The translations under genes were made by a program, and so were the position numbers. A DNA stretch of 51,064 nucleotides from Microcaldota archaeon (GTDB lineage: Archaea; Micrarchaeota; Micrarchaeia; Micrarchaeales; CABMGC01). Below the pieces are notes generated by a model. That model ran no database searches, was not told the DNA's origin, and saw only the letters and a program-made list of their open reading frames with translations. The stretch spans positions 1 through 51,064 of the forward strand of contig JAJZKU010000005.1 in NCBI GenBank assembly GCA_021850705.1. Reading direction: 5' to 3'. This document shows positions 48,956 through 51,064 of this stretch, one piece after another. Position 1 is the stretch's first letter. Each line of letters opens with the position of its first letter.

Positions 48956-49783
48956 TTACTTTTGCTTTTTTGTAAGAACCGCGTTTTCAAGCGCTGATCC
49001 GCAGCTGCAGCTCCTTTTTTCGGGTAATTCCTTTATTATTCCGGTGACAAGTTCCTTGACAGAGGCCGTTGACTTTGCAAAACTCTCCTCTATGTCCTTC
49101 GTTGTGACCTTATCCACATCCTCTCTGCCCTCTATGCCTGCATCATAATCCGTGACTATGCCTATGCCAAGGTAGCAGATCTGCTTCTCCCTTGCAAGGA
49201 TGACTTCAGGGTACTGTGTCATGTTTATGACGTCAAAGCCGTTTGCCTTGTAGTATTTTGATTCTGCCTTAGTAGAGAACCGCGGTCCGTTTACTACCAC
49301 TACCGTACCTGAGTCATGATATCGTATGCCCATTCGCTTTGCAACTGATGAACCTATCCTTCTCAGCTGTTCGCAGTACGGGTCTGCGGAGCTCACATGG
49401 ACAACGCAGTCTTCGTCGAAAAAGGTGTCGTTCCTGCCATTTGTCATGTTTACGAACTGGTCGAATAAGAGTATGTCCCCTGGCACGTAGTCTTCCCTTA
49501 GGGAGCCTACTGCATTGGTTGCTATTATGCGCTTCACTCCAAGGCTGGAGAGCGCTTCTATGTTAGCCCTGTAATTGACCTTGTGCGGCGGTATCGTATG
49601 ATTCTTGGAATGCCTTGCAAGGAAGGCAGTCTTTCTGTTCCCAAGGCTGCCTATGGCTATGCCCTCGCTCGGTTCGCCGTAGCTGTTGTTGTCATGCATG
49701 ATGACAGGCTTCTTTATCATAGAGTAGAAACCTGAGCCTCCTATCACTCCTATCTCCGCATCCATGCTCTTACCCTTTGACAT
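48956..49783 (-). CDS. mtnP: S-methyl-5'-thioadenosine phosphorylase
   Basis: 275 aa. G-V-I-G-G-S-G opens the protein. R-H-S-K-N-H-T-I-P-P-H-K-V-N-Y-R-A-N is the MTAP substrate-binding segment, followed by A-T-N-A-V-G-S-L, G-P-R-F-S-T-K-A-E-S and N-M-T-Q-Y-P-E. It cleaves methylthioadenosine, the by-product of spermidine-type aminopropyl transfer, to adenine and methylthioribose phosphate. Some archaeal members also accept other purine nucleosides. The tail has a C-S-C pair. Confidence 0.9.
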   Translation of the reverse strand: MSKGKSMDAEIGVIGGSGFYSMIKKPVIMHDNNSYGEPSEGIAIGSLGNRKTAFLARHSKNHTIPPHKVNYRANIEALSSLGVKRIIATNAVGSLREDYVPGDILLFDQFVNMTNGRNDTFFDEDCVVHVSSADPYCEQLRRIGSSVAKRMGIRYHDSGTVVVVNGPRFSTKAESKYYKANGFDVINMTQYPEVILAREKQICYLGIGIVTDYDAGIEGREDVDKVTTKDIEESFAKSTASVKELVTGIIKELPEKRSCSCGSALENAVLTKKQK

Positions 49784-49810
49784 CTACTCATTCCTTTTGC
49801 TTTTATCTCT

Positions 49811-51031
49811 TTATTTCTTTGCCTTAGCCCTGGACTTTCCAGACCTTCTCCTTAATACCATTGCGACTATTATTATCACTACTATCAGCACTATCACATA
49901 GGTCTCATAGGCACTTGCTGCAGAGTTACTTTCTCCAACTGCAATGAAGTAGTTGTTTGAGCCGGTGAACTGCTGGTTTACAGAGCCGCTTGGCTGCTTC
50001 CACTGCTCATATAGGGTTACAGGATAGTTGCCAGGCACTCCTGCGGTATCTATACTTACAAGGAAGGTCACATTCGTAGATGCGCCAGGCTGCAGCTCAT
50101 TCACGTATGCGGAGCTCGCTATGGGAGTTATCGGGTATGGTGTCTCGAGATTCAGCTGAACCTGGTCTGCAGGACTTGTCCCAGTGTTGGTTATCCTGAA
50201 GTTTACAGGCACGTCTGTCGCGCCTATTCCCGGGCTCTGGCCCTCCGAGATTATTGCAAACTGTGCTGAAGGCGCAACCGAGACATTTATGCGCTGCGTG
50301 CTGGTGAAGCGCTTGTTCAGTCTTGCTGAGTAATAGGTGGTGTTTACAATAAGGTATGGATTACCTGTTCCATTCGCAGATATCAGTATAGGCTCGACCT
50401 GTTCGGAACCTCTTGTAAGGTTTGATATGAAGAATGATTTTACGGAGCTCAGTATGTTAAGCCCTCTTGAGCCGCTGATAGTTACACTGACATTCCTTGC
50501 TGTACCATAACCAGTATTCTGGATGGATAGGCTCAGCGTCTGGTTGTATCCGGTATAAAGCGTTGATGGCTGCGGATTTGTTGCCTGGACTGTTATTGCA
50601 GGCTTACCCTGCACATAGAAGCTTACAGGCATTGAAGATGAAGCTATTTCCGTTGCCTGTGTTGAATATAGCATATACGTTGCAGTAAAGGTAAGCGTGT
50701 ATGTACCAGAAGGCGTTGTGTTAGGTATTTCTATAGTGTAATTGTAATACTTTGCATTCAGTCCGGGATCCAGCACGCCTATCGGATGGCTGTTAAGCGG
50801 AGATACATTGAGCAGCGGATAACTGCCTGTCGGCTGCAGGGTCGTTCCGTAGAGCCAGTAGTTGTAAGTGTTGTACAACTGGAACTTTATAGTAGCATTA
50901 CCTCCTGCTATTACAGGATTTGGCGAGACAGATACGTTTGTCAGTGATACCGAGTTGGCATACTGCGCACTGGCTACGCCGCTCATTACCGCCATAATGG
51001 CAAGAGCCAGAAAGATTGTTTGCATTTTCAT
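49811..51031 (-). CDS. Secreted surface protein with CARDB/NEW3-like repeats and a C-terminal anchor
   Basis: 406 aa. A signal peptide (1-22, ending A-S-A) is followed by three or four Ig-like beta-sandwich repeats marked by N-x-G-x-x-x-A-x-x-V/N-V (for example I-Q-N-T-G-Y-G-T-A-R-N-V-S-V). A C-terminal membrane helix (about 377-396) then ends in a basic tail. This is the architecture of COG1361-type S-layer-related proteins. A second ATG lies two codons in. It is a likely cell-envelope component; ligand or partner unknown. Confidence 0.8.
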   Translation of the reverse strand: MKMQTIFLALAIMAVMSGVASAQYANSVSLTNVSVSPNPVIAGGNATIKFQLYNTYNYWLYGTTLQPTGSYPLLNVSPLNSHPIGVLDPGLNAKYYNYTIEIPNTTPSGTYTLTFTATYMLYSTQATEIASSSMPVSFYVQGKPAITVQATNPQPSTLYTGYNQTLSLSIQNTGYGTARNVSVTISGSRGLNILSSVKSFFISNLTRGSEQVEPILISANGTGNPYLIVNTTYYSARLNKRFTSTQRINVSVAPSAQFAIISEGQSPGIGATDVPVNFRITNTGTSPADQVQLNLETPYPITPIASSAYVNELQPGASTNVTFLVSIDTAGVPGNYPVTLYEQWKQPSGSVNQQFTGSNNYFIAVGESNSAASAYETYVIVLIVVIIIVAMVLRRRSGKSRAKAKK

Positions 51032-51064
51032 TTTTACACCTATTAAGAATCATATTTGCTTGCT

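Noticed and set aside
1-51064. tRNA, rRNA, CRISPR and insertion-sequence signals
   Set aside because: I looked for T-arm-like GGTTCRAATCC and its complement, regularly spaced repeats, and transposase motifs with terminal inverted repeats, and found none I could support.

Overview
This window is archaeal and gene-dense. Its information-processing genes are archaeal or eukaryote-like: Hel308 helicase, aIF5A, aIF6, S24e, S27ae, L31e, Rpo7, Spt4, prefoldin alpha, an archaeal-type GluRS and Dim1/KsgA. Promoters are TATA-type and sit about 25-35 nt upstream of starts, so leaderless or very short-leader transcripts look common. Short intergenic gaps, overlapping start/stop codons, FtsZ/SepF division genes, type IV pilin-like signal peptides, a bacterial-type pyruvate dehydrogenase complex and a succinate dehydrogenase/fumarate reductase point to a small-genome DPANN archaeon of the Micrarchaeota (ARMAN-2-like) type. 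That placement is inferred from gene content and is not proven. I found no tRNA, rRNA, CRISPR array or insertion sequence.

Layout. 0-10.7 kb is housekeeping: an AdoMet/arginine decarboxylase fragment, hel308, sepF, trmJ, a CPBP membrane protease sharing a transcription unit with S27ae-S24e, aIF5A, two tandem ftsZ paralogues, DNA ligase and a Fic-fold protein whose catalytic motif is degenerate. 10.7-14.7 kb is an accessory patch: a 680-nt very AT-rich gap, a broken surface-protein gene, and an 800-residue membrane protein that couples a cytoplasmic winged helix to a large external domain. 14.8-17.3 kb carries a sugar nucleotidyltransferase, a GDPD-like protein and a 2H phosphoesterase. 17.4-22.9 kb is one operon for E1alpha-E1beta-E2-E3 of a 2-oxoacid dehydrogenase plus NAD kinase.

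22.9-30 kb holds agmatinase, an IscU-type scaffold, a PIN nuclease, rpo7-spt4, an FKBP isomerase, gltX, an MBL-fold hydrolase and ksgA. 30-40.5 kb is rich in surface and secretion genes: a pilin-signal beta-propeller, a TPR-AAA ATPase with an intein in its P-loop, RNase HI, a wHTH regulator, a pilin-like protein, a GT-C glycosyltransferase and a secretion ATPase coupled to a surface protein. 40.6-45.2 kb is a respiratory operon: an SdhA/FrdA flavoprotein, a small membrane anchor, an iron-sulfur subunit fused to two extra membrane helices, and an aspartase/fumarase-family lyase. 45.2-51 kb contains an unknown gene, ftsY, prefoldin, aIF6, L31e, MTA phosphorylase and a large surface protein.

How the parts connect. 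The PDH complex supplies acetyl-CoA and NADH. The flavoprotein operon interconverts fumarate and succinate, with fumarate probably coming from aspartate or malate. The decarboxylase fragment, agmatinase, MTA phosphorylase and aIF5A are consistent with a polyamine/hypusine economy. FtsZ and SepF indicate FtsZ-based division. Pilins, the secretion ATPase, the GT-C enzyme and several Asn/Ser/Thr-rich membrane-anchored proteins indicate a glycosylated surface.
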